Part shown: one piece after another, positions 53,398-61,212 of the stretch
How the letters are laid out: the number at the start of each line of letters is the position of its first letter
Numbering within the stretch: the first letter of the stretch is position 1
Assembly: GCA_039973685.1 (NCBI GenBank)
Contig: JBDWKL010000005.1
Span: forward strand, 27,547 to 91,546
From: Hyphomicrobiales bacterium
Lineage (GTDB): Bacteria > Pseudomonadota > Alphaproteobacteria > Rhizobiales > JACESI01
DNA length: 64,000 nt
Direction: 5' to 3'
Notes under the pieces: generated by a model
The model's database searches: none
Told to the model about the DNA's origin: nothing
The model's input: the letters and a program-made list of their open reading frames with translations, nothing else
Made by a program: the position numbers and the translations under genes

Positions 53398-55449
53398 ATG
53401 ACCGCGACTAACCCGCTTCTTGCAAAATGGACCACTCCTTTCGAATTGCCGCCGTTTGATACGATCAATGCCGATCATTATCGCGAGGCTTTTGATGCAG
53501 CGCTTGTTGAAAATGAAGCAGAAATGGTGGCGATCGCTGAAAACGGCGATGCTGCGACCTTTGCAAATACCATTGAAGCGATGGAGCTTTCAGGAGAAAG
53601 CTTATCAAAAGTTGCGGGCACGTTTTTCAATCTATCAGGCGCAAATACCAATCCTGATTTGCAGGCGATTGAGCGCGATATGGCGCCAAGGCTTGCAGAG
53701 CACTCTTCCAAAATAATGTTAAATGCCGAGTTGTTCGCGCGGGTGAAAACCTTGTTCGAGCAGCAAGAAAAATTGTCGCTGACACCAGAGCAATTGCGCG
53801 TTTTAGAACGCACCCACTCCAGCTTTGTGCGTGCGGGTGCAAATCTTGAGGGTGAGGCGCGCAGTGCGATGGCTGAAATTACCAAGCGTTTAGCAACTCT
53901 TGGCACGTCGTTCTCGCAAAACATGCTGGCTGATGAAAGTGCTTATGAACTGGTTTTGGAGAAGAAAGAAGATTTGGACGGATTGCCAGACTTCTTGGTT
54001 GCAGCCGCCGCGTCTGCCGCCAATGAGCGTGGCCATGAAGGCAAGCACGTCATCACGCTTTCACGCTCGTTGATTGAGCCGTTCCTGCAATTTTCATCCC
54101 GTCGTGATTTGCGCGAAATTGCTTTTAAGGCGTGGTCTAGCCGTGGCGAAAATAACAATGAGAATGACAACCGCGCCATCATCGCCGAAACGCTGACCCT
54201 TCGTGAGAAGCGAGCTAACTTGCTTGGTTTTGATACGTTTGCTGATTTTAAACTCGATGACCAAATGGCGAAAACACCGGATGCTGTGCGTGATCTTCTT
54301 GTGCAAGTTTGGGAGCCAGCGAAAGCCAGAGCCAAGCGCGAAGCGGATAAGCTAAAAGCACTCGCCACTAGCGAAGGCGCGAACCACGATATTAAACCGT
54401 GGGATTGGCGCTATTATTCTGAAAAAGTACGCAGCGCAGAGCATGATTTGGATGAAGCGGAAATCAAACCCTATCTCCAGCTAGAAAACATCATTCAGGC
54501 AGCGTTTGATACGGCAGGGCGCTTGTTTGGCTTATCGTTTAAAGAACGAACCGATGTGCCCGTCTACCATGACGATGTGCGCGCCTTTGAGGTGATGGAC
54601 CGTGACGGCAAACATGTGGCAATGTTCTTGGCGGATTATTTTGCGCGATCATCAAAACGCTCTGGTGCATGGATGAGCGGTTATCGTAGCCAGCAAAAAT
54701 TGAAAGACGATATCCGCCCGATCATCGTCAATGTGATGAACTTTGCCAAAGCACCTAAAGGCGAAGCGGCGCTGCTTACCTTTGATGATGCTCGCACATT
54801 GTTCCATGAATTTGGCCATGCCCTGCATGGCATGTTGTCGAATGTGACCTATCCATCGATTTCAGGCACCAGCGTTGCGCGTGACTTCGTTGAGCTTCCA
54901 AGCCAGTTGTTTGAGCACTGGTTGGGCGAAAGTGACATTCTGTCGAAATATGCGGTGCATTATAAAACAGGCGAGGCGATGCCAGATGAATTGATTGAGC
55001 GCATCAAGGGTGCAGAAACTTTCAACCAAGGTTTTGCAACGGTGGAATATGTCTCATCAGCATTGGTCGATTTGGAGCTCCACACCATGCCTGCAAAAGA
55101 CGCACAGGATGTGGGACAGATTGAAAAAGACATTTTGGCGAAGATCGACATGCCGGATGAAATCATCATGCGACACCGCACGCCACACTTTGCTCACGTG
55201 TTTTCAGGTGACGGCTATTCTGCCGGTTACTATTCGTACATGTGGTCCGAGGTGATGGACGCAGACGCCTTCCAAGCCTTTGAAGAAACAGGCGACGCCT
55301 TTGATGGTGCAACGGCAAAACGCTTGCTAGAGAATATCTATTCAACAGGCGGCAGCAAAGACCCTGCCGAGCTCTATGTCGCGTTCCGTGGCAAAATGCC
55401 TGAGATTGATGCGCTGCTTGAAGGACGTGGTTTGAAAGACGTCGCTTAA
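53398..55449 (+). CDS. M3 family oligopeptidase (Dcp/OpdA-like)
   Basis: The 683-residue zinc metallopeptidase of clan MA degrades oligopeptides in the cytosol. The zinc site is FHEFGHALHGM at about residue 465, with a downstream Glu in the same helix bundle region, and the family signatures GYRSQQKL and SGTSVARDFVELPSQLFEHWL. It is the normal length for the family (about 680). It has no signal peptide. Oligopeptidase A and dipeptidyl carboxypeptidase Dcp cannot be told apart on these motifs. A weak hairpin follows. Confidence 0.93.
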   Translation: MTATNPLLAKWTTPFELPPFDTINADHYREAFDAALVENEAEMVAIAENGDAATFANTIEAMELSGESLSKVAGTFFNLSGANTNPDLQAIERDMAPRLAEHSSKIMLNAELFARVKTLFEQQEKLSLTPEQLRVLERTHSSFVRAGANLEGEARSAMAEITKRLATLGTSFSQNMLADESAYELVLEKKEDLDGLPDFLVAAAASAANERGHEGKHVITLSRSLIEPFLQFSSRRDLREIAFKAWSSRGENNNENDNRAIIAETLTLREKRANLLGFDTFADFKLDDQMAKTPDAVRDLLVQVWEPAKARAKREADKLKALATSEGANHDIKPWDWRYYSEKVRSAEHDLDEAEIKPYLQLENIIQAAFDTAGRLFGLSFKERTDVPVYHDDVRAFEVMDRDGKHVAMFLADYFARSSKRSGAWMSGYRSQQKLKDDIRPIIVNVMNFAKAPKGEAALLTFDDARTLFHEFGHALHGMLSNVTYPSISGTSVARDFVELPSQLFEHWLGESDILSKYAVHYKTGEAMPDELIERIKGAETFNQGFATVEYVSSALVDLELHTMPAKDAQDVGQIEKDILAKIDMPDEIIMRHRTPHFAHVFSGDGYSAGYYSYMWSEVMDADAFQAFEETGDAFDGATAKRLLENIYSTGGSKDPAELYVAFRGKMPEIDALLEGRGLKDVA

Positions 55450-55466
55450 GGCTTTGTAGAGTGGGT

Positions 55467-55484
55467 GAGGGCCTGTTGGCCCTC
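55467..55484. terminator. hairpin between convergent genes (weak terminator)
   Basis: GAGGGCC and GGCCCTC arms with loop TGTT lie between the oligopeptidase stop and the stop of the convergent secreted-protein gene. No T-run follows on either strand, so it is at best a weak terminator. Confidence 0.4.
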
Positions 55485-55488
55485 TCGC

Positions 55489-56040
55489 TCAAACGCTCGG
55501 TGAGGCTGCCGTGAACACGCGGATATAGTCACCGGGGCTGGAAGCGGCCCAATTGACCCAAACGCGGAACGGGTTTTCTTTGTCGATCCAAACGCGGTCT
55601 TCCCATTCAAGCCCGCGCAAAATTGGGTTTAAGTAGGTGACGTCCGTGTTGGCTAAAAAGTCTGAAGCTTGCAAGGTCCATGTGCTCGTGGCGATCCCCA
55701 AAACGGCGGCGTCAAATTCTATGTAGCCGAGCTGGCTGGTGCCATATTCAGGATCGAAAAACACGTAGTGGCTTGCGACAATCGTTCCTTTGGGAATGAG
55801 TGAACCTTGCGGGCCGATGTCGACTGCAAGAGCTTTCGGCAATACGATGTTTTGGTCTTCATCAAAGACATAAAGATTGTGGTCTTGATAGGTGTCGTTG
55901 CCAACGACAATGTCTTTGCTTGGGTGAAGTTTTACGAATGATCCGCGATTATAACCGCCGGTCACCTCACCACTTAGCGCAAAGGCGTGGCTTTGTAGGC
56001 AGGCGCTTATTAGAAATAATAGTGAAAGAATATACCGCAT
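55489..56040 (-). CDS. secreted protein of unknown function
   Basis: The 183-residue precursor has a signal peptide (cut near SHAFA, about residue 21) and a beta-rich mature part with no recognised domain. Visible segments are GYNRGSFVKLHPSKDI, IGPQGSLIPKGTIVASHYVFFDP, IEFDAAVLGIATSTWTLQASDFL and WNWAASSPGDYIRVFTA-like Trp/Phe-rich ends. The layout suggests a periplasmic or extracellular beta protein. It is bordered by a J-domain gene of unrelated function, and I do not recognise a family. Confidence 0.55.
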   Translation of the reverse strand: MRYILSLLFLISACLQSHAFALSGEVTGGYNRGSFVKLHPSKDIVVGNDTYQDHNLYVFDEDQNIVLPKALAVDIGPQGSLIPKGTIVASHYVFFDPEYGTSQLGYIEFDAAVLGIATSTWTLQASDFLANTDVTYLNPILRGLEWEDRVWIDKENPFRVWVNWAASSPGDYIRVFTAASPSV

Positions 56041-56119
56041 GATAACTTCCCTTCATCTAAGGGAGTTTATCATTTCTAGGGTGCGCTGGGCAGGGCGGCT
56101 CAATCAGATTTTAGTGAGG

Positions 56120-56593
56120 CTAAGCCGCGTTGAACTGCTGGCCTTGCAATTCAGAGCGCAGTTCAGTGAAAGCCGTGTTGACCTGCTTGAACATGTCATT
56201 CATGTAGGTTTCTACTTCTGGCGGTAAACCCACGCTTGAAACCGTGTCTGGGTGATACTGTTTTGCCAATTTGTGAAACGCGATTTTTGCATCATCAAAG
56301 GTACACGTGCGGGCAACACCTAAGATCGTATAGGCATCTGTAAAACGCGATCCTGTGGTGTTTGGAAGAACGGGTTTCTTCAGTGGCTCGACAGGTTCAA
56401 CATAGGAAATTTGATGCTTGGCAACATATTTACGCTGACCATCTTTTGAATAAAACTCAAGAAACGGGGTCGGCTTTGAAAGCATGCCGTCTAACGACGT
56501 TATGTTTTGTCCAAGAGCGATTGCGCCACGAATTGTTGCGCCATCTAACATTCGGATTGAAACTTCAACTGTTTTACCATTTCCAGTGAACAT
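56120..56593 (-). CDS. J-domain protein
   Basis: A 157-residue protein with an N-terminal region of about 85 residues of unknown fold (TGNGKTVEVSIRMLDG) and a C-terminal J domain: DAYTILGVARTC, AKIAFHKLAKQYHPDT with the HPD tripeptide, and a final helix with VNTAFTELRSEL. It should stimulate a DnaK-type Hsp70. It lacks the Gly/Phe and zinc-finger parts of DnaJ. The ATG at 56593 is preferred over an earlier start. No Hsp70 gene is nearby. Confidence 0.82.
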   Translation of the reverse strand: MFTGNGKTVEVSIRMLDGATIRGAIALGQNITSLDGMLSKPTPFLEFYSKDGQRKYVAKHQISYVEPVEPLKKPVLPNTTGSRFTDAYTILGVARTCTFDDAKIAFHKLAKQYHPDTVSSVGLPPEVETYMNDMFKQVNTAFTELRSELQGQQFNAA

Positions 56594-56706
56594 CGCTAAA
56601 TTCCTAATATGCAGTACGAATTTCATAATTTAATGATAGTTTTTGTACGTGGAAATTATTAATTCCAACTGAATATATTCATCGCATTTGATAAGAAAAT
56701 GTCGGT

Positions 56707-57528
56707 TTACGAACGTAATTCAGCACGGGCAGAATTGAACTCTGCACCAAATAGGATGAGGGCGGAGATTGCGTAGAGATAAACAATCGCAATCATCGTG
56801 CCTGCCAAACCTGCATAAAGGGCCGTGTAATTGGCGATGGTTTGCAGATAAATCGCGAAAAGATGCGAGCCGCCAATCATGCCGATAATGGTGAGTGCAA
56901 TGCCCGGAGCCATTTCACGCAAAGGCCGCCGCCCATTGGGTAGGAATTGATGAAAGGCAATGAGCGTCAGGATCAATACGGAGATAGCGACCGCATATTT
57001 TACTAAGCCGACGGTGAAACTGAAGTTTTCCAAAAAGGTCATGCGCTCGATTAAAAAAGCCCAAATAATCGGCGTGCCAATGAGGATGATCGCCGCAATA
57101 ATCAAGCCGAAAGCGCCGCTAATGACAAACAAAACACTTTGTAATCGCCGCCATAAAAAGGGGCGGTTTTCGGTGATTTTATAAGCACGGTTTAAACCAT
57201 CCCGCGCACTCTCAATGCCGTTGGTCGCGAGAAAGAGGCCGATAAAGGTACTGACAGAAAAGAACTCGACCGCGCGTTGGTTGACGATAATCTTTATCTG
57301 CTCCGCAAGCGGCCTTGCCGCATCTGCGGGCCAATAACCAAGCACCAAATTAAACACCTCATCCACCAGCGCTGTATCTCCCCAAATACGAAGGAGAGAG
57401 GCGACAAGCATGAGGAATGGAAAGAGCGACAAAAGCAGAGACAAAGCGACATTGCTCGCAATCGCGGTGCCGCCATCATCGTTGAACTTTTGCATAGCGC
57501 GCCAAAGCGTTTTTAAAAAATGAGGCAT
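56707..57528 (-). CDS. YihY/virulence factor BrkB family membrane protein
   Basis: The 273-residue protein has six membrane helices with the YihY/BrkB pattern: WRAMQKFNDDGGTAIASNVALSLLLSLFPFLML, then LGYWPADAARPLAEQIKIIV, FSVSTFIGLFLATNGIESARDGLNRAYK, and APGIALTIIGMIGGSHLF. The family is widespread but of unsettled function, sometimes called tRNA-processing RNase BN by an old mistake. It is divergent from the HINT toxin fragment that begins 55 bases upstream of its start. Confidence 0.88.
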   Translation of the reverse strand: MPHFLKTLWRAMQKFNDDGGTAIASNVALSLLLSLFPFLMLVASLLRIWGDTALVDEVFNLVLGYWPADAARPLAEQIKIIVNQRAVEFFSVSTFIGLFLATNGIESARDGLNRAYKITENRPFLWRRLQSVLFVISGAFGLIIAAIILIGTPIIWAFLIERMTFLENFSFTVGLVKYAVAISVLILTLIAFHQFLPNGRRPLREMAPGIALTIIGMIGGSHLFAIYLQTIANYTALYAGLAGTMIAIVYLYAISALILFGAEFNSARAELRS

Positions 57529-57582
57529 GAGGTGGGTGCTTTTGCGATTCGATATGCCCCTAATGTAGGCGGCATGAGATAA

Positions 57583-58023
57583 AAACCCAATTTAATAAAC
57601 CCGTTGGGGAAAGAAGGCGATGAGCTTTCTATTCGTGGTGGTTTGGTTGCTGGTGACAAGGCAGTCACAGTAAAGTCGATCACCAAGATTGACGGCCCCA
57701 CCCGCGTCTACAACCTAGAAGTAACCTCCCTAGACGGCCAAATCACGCACAACTATTTTGTTGGCGAAGATGAAATTTGGACGCATAATTTAGGTAAGAA
57801 GACGTGCGCAGTGCTAGAGTTTGTCTTTAATTTGCACTTAGAACTTGACGGAGACCCAGAAACAAGTGGGAAGCGTAGACCACAGCAAAATCCTCCAAGT
57901 GTATCGGGTCCAGAAATTTGCGATACACCGAGTGGAGGTGGTAAGAACCGACCAAAGCTACCCAATTTTACGACCATTTCTAAGACAAATGTTGGCGGAA
58001 CCTTTGGAAACCTACGATTTTGA
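57583..58023 (+). pseudogene. 5'-truncated HINT-domain polymorphic toxin tail
   Basis: An open frame begins abruptly after a stop (57580-57582) with no ATG (TTG at 57604 is the only near start). It runs GDELSIRGGLVAGDKAVTVK, then VYNLEVTSLDGQITHNYFVG, EDEIWTHN. The VYNLEV / HNYFVG / WTHN series is the C-terminal end of a HINT (intein-like) pretoxin domain, which in full-length secreted toxins precedes a C-terminal toxin module. Here only the end of HINT remains. About 75 residues after WTHN (Pro/Gly/Asn-rich, ending GGTFGNLRF) would be the toxin part; I do not recognise it. A second frame overlaps (57842-58036), but its codon use fits the region less well. Confidence 0.7.
57616..57667 (+). 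repeat. 52-bp direct repeat, copy 1 (HINT coding)
   Basis: This copy lies in frame inside the HINT remnant. It is identical base for base to the segment at 58707-58758. Its sequence begins GGCGATGAGC and ends AAGGCAGTCA. Flanks differ: AAGAA before this copy and CAGTAAAG after it. Confidence 0.95.
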
Positions 58024-58032
58024 GGTGAAATA

Positions 58033-58542
58033 TTGAGAAAATCATACGTAGAAGAAAGACGAAGTTTTATAAAATTAGGCGCAGAGCATGCTTTAAAAAA
58101 ATATCCGAACAATGTTGAATGGGAGCATTATGCGAAAGGTATTGATCTTTTATGGGATGAACCATTTCAGATAGAAAATATCGATAAAGCAATTGCTCAG
58201 TTTAAAAAGTGTGATCTGCCTCATGCCGCATTTGGAATTTTTGATTGTTATGAGATTTTGGACGATAAAGAGAATAGTTTAAAATATTTAGAGAAATTTA
58301 GACGTTATGATAAAAAATGTGAAGCTTCTTACTGTCTACACTATGCATTAGAATTTCTAACAGATGATGATGCTGATAAACTGGTTTTGCTGAAAAAATC
58401 TGCCAAATTGGGAAATTACTATTCTAAAAAAATTCTCGTTATGAGATATAATCTAAATTTTAAGCGGCTTAGAGTTTTAAAGAACGGTATTTTTCTTGCG
58501 TACTTGCTTGCAACTAATCCGCTTGATGTTCGTTTGTTTTAA
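58033..58542 (+). CDS. candidate immunity protein, Sel1-like, AT-rich
   Basis: The 169-residue protein starts at TTG with GAGGTGA upstream, nine bases after the toxin-frame stop. It is helix-rich and carries repeat-like helices (YEILDDKENSLKYLEKF, KLVLLKKSAKLGNYYSKKIL) that resemble Sel1/TPR units, and it is strongly basic and Lys/Asn/Tyr-rich. Its AT content, with A/T in most third codon positions, is clearly higher than in neighbours. A small AT-rich gene packed behind a HINT toxin tail is the classical immunity position. The function is inferred from position, not homology. Confidence 0.6.
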   Translation: MRKSYVEERRSFIKLGAEHALKKYPNNVEWEHYAKGIDLLWDEPFQIENIDKAIAQFKKCDLPHAAFGIFDCYEILDDKENSLKYLEKFRRYDKKCEASYCLHYALEFLTDDDADKLVLLKKSAKLGNYYSKKILVMRYNLNFKRLRVLKNGIFLAYLLATNPLDVRLF

Positions 58543-58870
58543 TTATGACTCTTCAATTATCGACCCATAGCAACCTTGCGAAAAGTATCGGAGCTGTGGT
58601 GGTTTAAGTAAAAACAAATCCTTATCTATGTCAGCCACAAAAAATAAATAGATTTGATGAATGAGAAATGGATAGTTTTTACGGGTAAAGGCTGCCCGCA
58701 AAAGCTGGCGATGAGCTTTCTATTCGTGGTGGTTTGGTTGCTGGTGACAAGGCAGTCATCGTTCAGCCCATTGCGATAATCATTGTAAGGCGCAGAATTT
58801 CGCACCTGCCTTAGAAAATTCTCATTTGATACCTATCTAAACTCCAACACGATCACGGAGTAGTATCATC
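58543..58870. other. non-coding scar region around the second repeat copy
   Basis: These 328 bases hold no gene. The first 165 are AT-rich like the immunity gene. The second 52-bp repeat copy follows (58707-58758), whose HINT frame runs on into a stop (about 58818-58820) after PIAIIIVRRRISHLP, without toxin sequence. The final stretch (from about 58760) has normal composition and must contain the RlpA promoter and the ribosome site before 58871. Confidence 0.6.
58707..58758 (+). repeat. 52-bp direct repeat, copy 2 (HINT coding)
   Basis: Identical to 57616-57667 at all 52 positions. Just before it, the frame reads RLPAKAGDELSIRGG, which is more HINT-like than the start of copy 1, since it preserves an AGDEL segment. 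The two copies enclose the toxin tail and immunity gene, about 1,090 bases from start to start. Confidence 0.95.
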
Positions 58871-59248
58871 ATGCGTTTTTTACAAATATTTTTGGCAATC
58901 ACAATGTTCGCGGGCTTTGCTGATAAGGCCCATGCGGCCAGTTCTGTTCAAAAGGTTGGGCTTGCGTCGTTCTATTGGCAGGACCAGAAGACGGCGAACG
59001 GTGAGCAATTTGATAAGCATGATTTAACGGCTGCTCATAAGACATTGCCTTTTGGCACATTGTTGAAAGTGACGCGTGTGAAGACGGGTAAATCTGTTGT
59101 CGTGCGCATCAACGACCGTGGTCCGTTTATCAAAGGGCGTATTGTTGATTTGTCTTTGGCGGCCGCGCGAGAAATTGGTTTGACCCGCAAGGTTGGCGTT
59201 ACAAAGGTAAAAGTAGAGATCGTTGGCAAGACCGCCGCGCGCAAGTAA
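58871..59248 (+). CDS. rlpA: septal ring lytic transglycosylase RlpA-like (DPBB domain)
   Basis: The 125-residue precursor has a signal peptide (cut near AHAA, about residue 23) and one double-psi beta-barrel domain: [65 protein letters not shown]. The motifs ASFYW/ANGE and NDRGPF define RlpA-type transglycosylases acting on peptidoglycan. It is the short form without the SPOR domain. A strict assignment as RlpA rather than a RlpA-like secreted hydrolase is tentative. Confidence 0.85.
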   Translation: MRFLQIFLAITMFAGFADKAHAASSVQKVGLASFYWQDQKTANGEQFDKHDLTAAHKTLPFGTLLKVTRVKTGKSVVVRINDRGPFIKGRIVDLSLAAAREIGLTRKVGVTKVKVEIVGKTAARK

Positions 59249-59420
59249 CAAACCGTACATTTTGTTATTTGAAAACAATGCTCTGCATCCCCATCTATAA
59301 GATATAGCCCTTAAATTGAAATTTATGGCATAGCTGCATGTTGGTCTGAGATCATCGTGCAAGCGGTGCCATTTAACGGGGTTAAGCAACACTTGGAGAA
59401 AGGATGGTCCGCATGGGGGA

Positions 59421-59618
59421 TTGCTAGGGAATAGAGTTTTATTTTTCGTTTTGGAATGCAGCCTTGTCTGGCTGATATACTATCTTTACGCGCTGTTGGC
59501 CGAGCAAGAAATTTCTATCGCCGCCTTAGCGCTCACACTCATCATTGTCGACAAACTCGTCGATTTAGTCCGCGTTTGGCTCACCCCAAAAACAGGGTGT
59601 GATCAATGCGATTGCTGA
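59421..59618 (+). CDS. small single-pass or hairpin membrane protein
   Basis: A 65-residue frame, TTG start, with two hydrophobic segments (VLFFVLECSLVWLIYYLYALL and ISIAALALTLIIVDKLVDLV) and a Cys-rich C-terminus (CDQCDC). The ribosome site is poor (GGGGGA touches the start codon) and no family is recognised. It lies between rlpA and the convergent hemA. It could be a real small membrane protein with a metal-binding tail or just an open frame. Confidence 0.35.
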   Translation: MLGNRVLFFVLECSLVWLIYYLYALLAEQEISIAALALTLIIVDKLVDLVRVWLTPKTGCDQCDC

Positions 59619-59643
59619 TGTTTTGAAAACAATTCGGACGGGC

Positions 59644-60858
59644 TTAAGCAACGGCTCTTGAAAGGGCGCATTGCGACCACAGATCACTCAAGGCGCTGAC
59701 CAGATGGTTGATGTCTTGGTCTGTGTGCAATGGCGATGGCGTGAAGCGAAGGCGCTCGGTGCCTTTTGCGACTGTTGGATAATTAATCGGCTGAACATAG
59801 ATGCCGTAGTTATCAAGCAGATGATCGCTGATCCATTTACATTTTACCGGATCACCTACCATCACTGGCACAATGTGGCTCGGGTTTGGTATGTGTGGAA
59901 TGCCTTTGGCATCAAGCGCTGCGCGAAGTTGTGCAACGCGTTGCTGGTGGGCGTCACGTTCGCTTTGGCTCTGCTTTAAATGCTGAATACTGGCTGTTGC
60001 ACCTGCTGCAATGCTTGGCGGTACCGCGGTGGTGAAAATGAAGCCAGAGGCGAAGCTGCGCACAAAATCGCACATTGCTTTTGAGCCACTGATATAACCG
60101 CCCATCACGCCGAATGCTTTGCCTAGCGTGCCTTCAATAACGGTGATGCGATCCATCAAGCCTTCACGCTCTGCAATGCCGCCTCCGCGTGGACCATAAA
60201 GGCCAACGGCGTGAACTTCATCGATATAGGTCATGGCGCCATGTTTGTCGGCCACGTCGCAAATTTCAGCAATCGGCGCGATGTCGCCGTCCATTGAATA
60301 GACGGATTCAAAGGCCACCAATTTCGATGTATCTGGATCCGCTTCGCTCAACAGACGGTCGAGGTCTTCGGGGCTGTTGTGCTTCCAGATTTTGCGATTT
60401 GCTGTTGAGTGGCGCATGCCTTCAATCATGGAGGCGTGGTTTAGCGCATCAGAATAGATCGTGCAGTTTGGCAGTTTAGTCCCAAGTGTTGAGAGCGCTG
60501 CCCAGTTGGATACATAGCCAGAGGTAAAGAGGAGCGCGTCTTCTTTGCCATGCAGGTCTGCGAGCTCTTGCTCAAGCAGAACGTGGTTGTGGTTGGTGCC
60601 AGAAATATTGCGCGTGCCACCAGCGCCAGCGCCGCAATCATCAATGGCTGCATGCATCGCGCTTGTTACTTTTTCATGTTGGCCCATGCCGAGGTAATCG
60701 TTAGAGCACCAAACGGTTACTTCCTGCTCGCCATTTTCAGTGAAGCGCGTCGCACGAGGAAAGCCGCCCTTATGGCGTGAGAGATCAGCAAAAACGCGGT
60801 AGTTACCTTCCGCTTTTAGATCGTCCAAAGATTTTTCAAAAAATGCTTCGTAGTCCAT
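59644..60858 (-). CDS. hemA: 5-aminolevulinate synthase
   Basis: ALA synthase condenses glycine and succinyl-CoA to 5-aminolevulinate with PLP, the C4 (Shemin) route of tetrapyrrole synthesis used by alphaproteobacteria. The 404-residue enzyme begins [15 protein letters not shown] and contains [12 protein letters not shown] and [14 protein letters not shown]. It also has [16 protein letters not shown] and the PLP lysine in [15 protein letters not shown], and ends [11 protein letters not shown]. The start at 60858 has GAGGA just upstream and gives the standard length. It is divergent from aerR-ppsR. Confidence 0.97.
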   Translation of the reverse strand: MDYEAFFEKSLDDLKAEGNYRVFADLSRHKGGFPRATRFTENGEQEVTVWCSNDYLGMGQHEKVTSAMHAAIDDCGAGAGGTRNISGTNHNHVLLEQELADLHGKEDALLFTSGYVSNWAALSTLGTKLPNCTIYSDALNHASMIEGMRHSTANRKIWKHNSPEDLDRLLSEADPDTSKLVAFESVYSMDGDIAPIAEICDVADKHGAMTYIDEVHAVGLYGPRGGGIAEREGLMDRITVIEGTLGKAFGVMGGYISGSKAMCDFVRSFASGFIFTTAVPPSIAAGATASIQHLKQSQSERDAHQQRVAQLRAALDAKGIPHIPNPSHIVPVMVGDPVKCKWISDHLLDNYGIYVQPINYPTVAKGTERLRFTPSPLHTDQDINHLVSALSDLWSQCALSRAVA

Positions 60859-61212
60859 GCTCGTCCTCATTTTCTGACAGCATTTATAACGCTCTGGCGC
60901 TGGATGAATAGAGCTTGATGTCGTTTCACCAATATTTTCGTTTCCTGATTGATCACATTCCTGCCATCTAAGTTGTTTGATACGTGAGAAACTCACGATT
61001 TGTCATATTTTTCAGTTCTAGCCCTGCGCATTGACGCACAGTGAATTGCCGCTTGAAGACGACATTTATATCACTGAAAACTAGGTGTAAGACCGTATCG
61101 CATTTGATTATTTAATCTGCTAAGTTAAATTAATCAGGTGGAGTGACGTCTGATTATTTATTGTTTTGTCGGAAATTTTCTTCCAATAGGCAGGACAGAA
61201 GGGCGCCCGACT
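60859..61212. promoter_or_regulatory. hemA-aerR divergent intergenic region with palindrome
   Basis: This 354-base region has no gene. Its most striking element is the perfect inverted repeat CGTGAG-AAA-CTCACG (60983-60997), sitting between the divergent promoters. I found no clear TGT-N12-ACA (PpsR consensus) pair. The stretch between 61075 and 61180 is AT-rich and likely holds the aerR promoter. Control of hemA by PpsR or an FnrL-type factor is known in phototrophs; it is not shown here. Confidence 0.4.

Noticed and set aside
60859..61212. PpsR sites (TGT-N12-ACA) before hemA or aerR
   Set aside because: Several TGT and ACA triplets were checked, but none fell at the required spacing.
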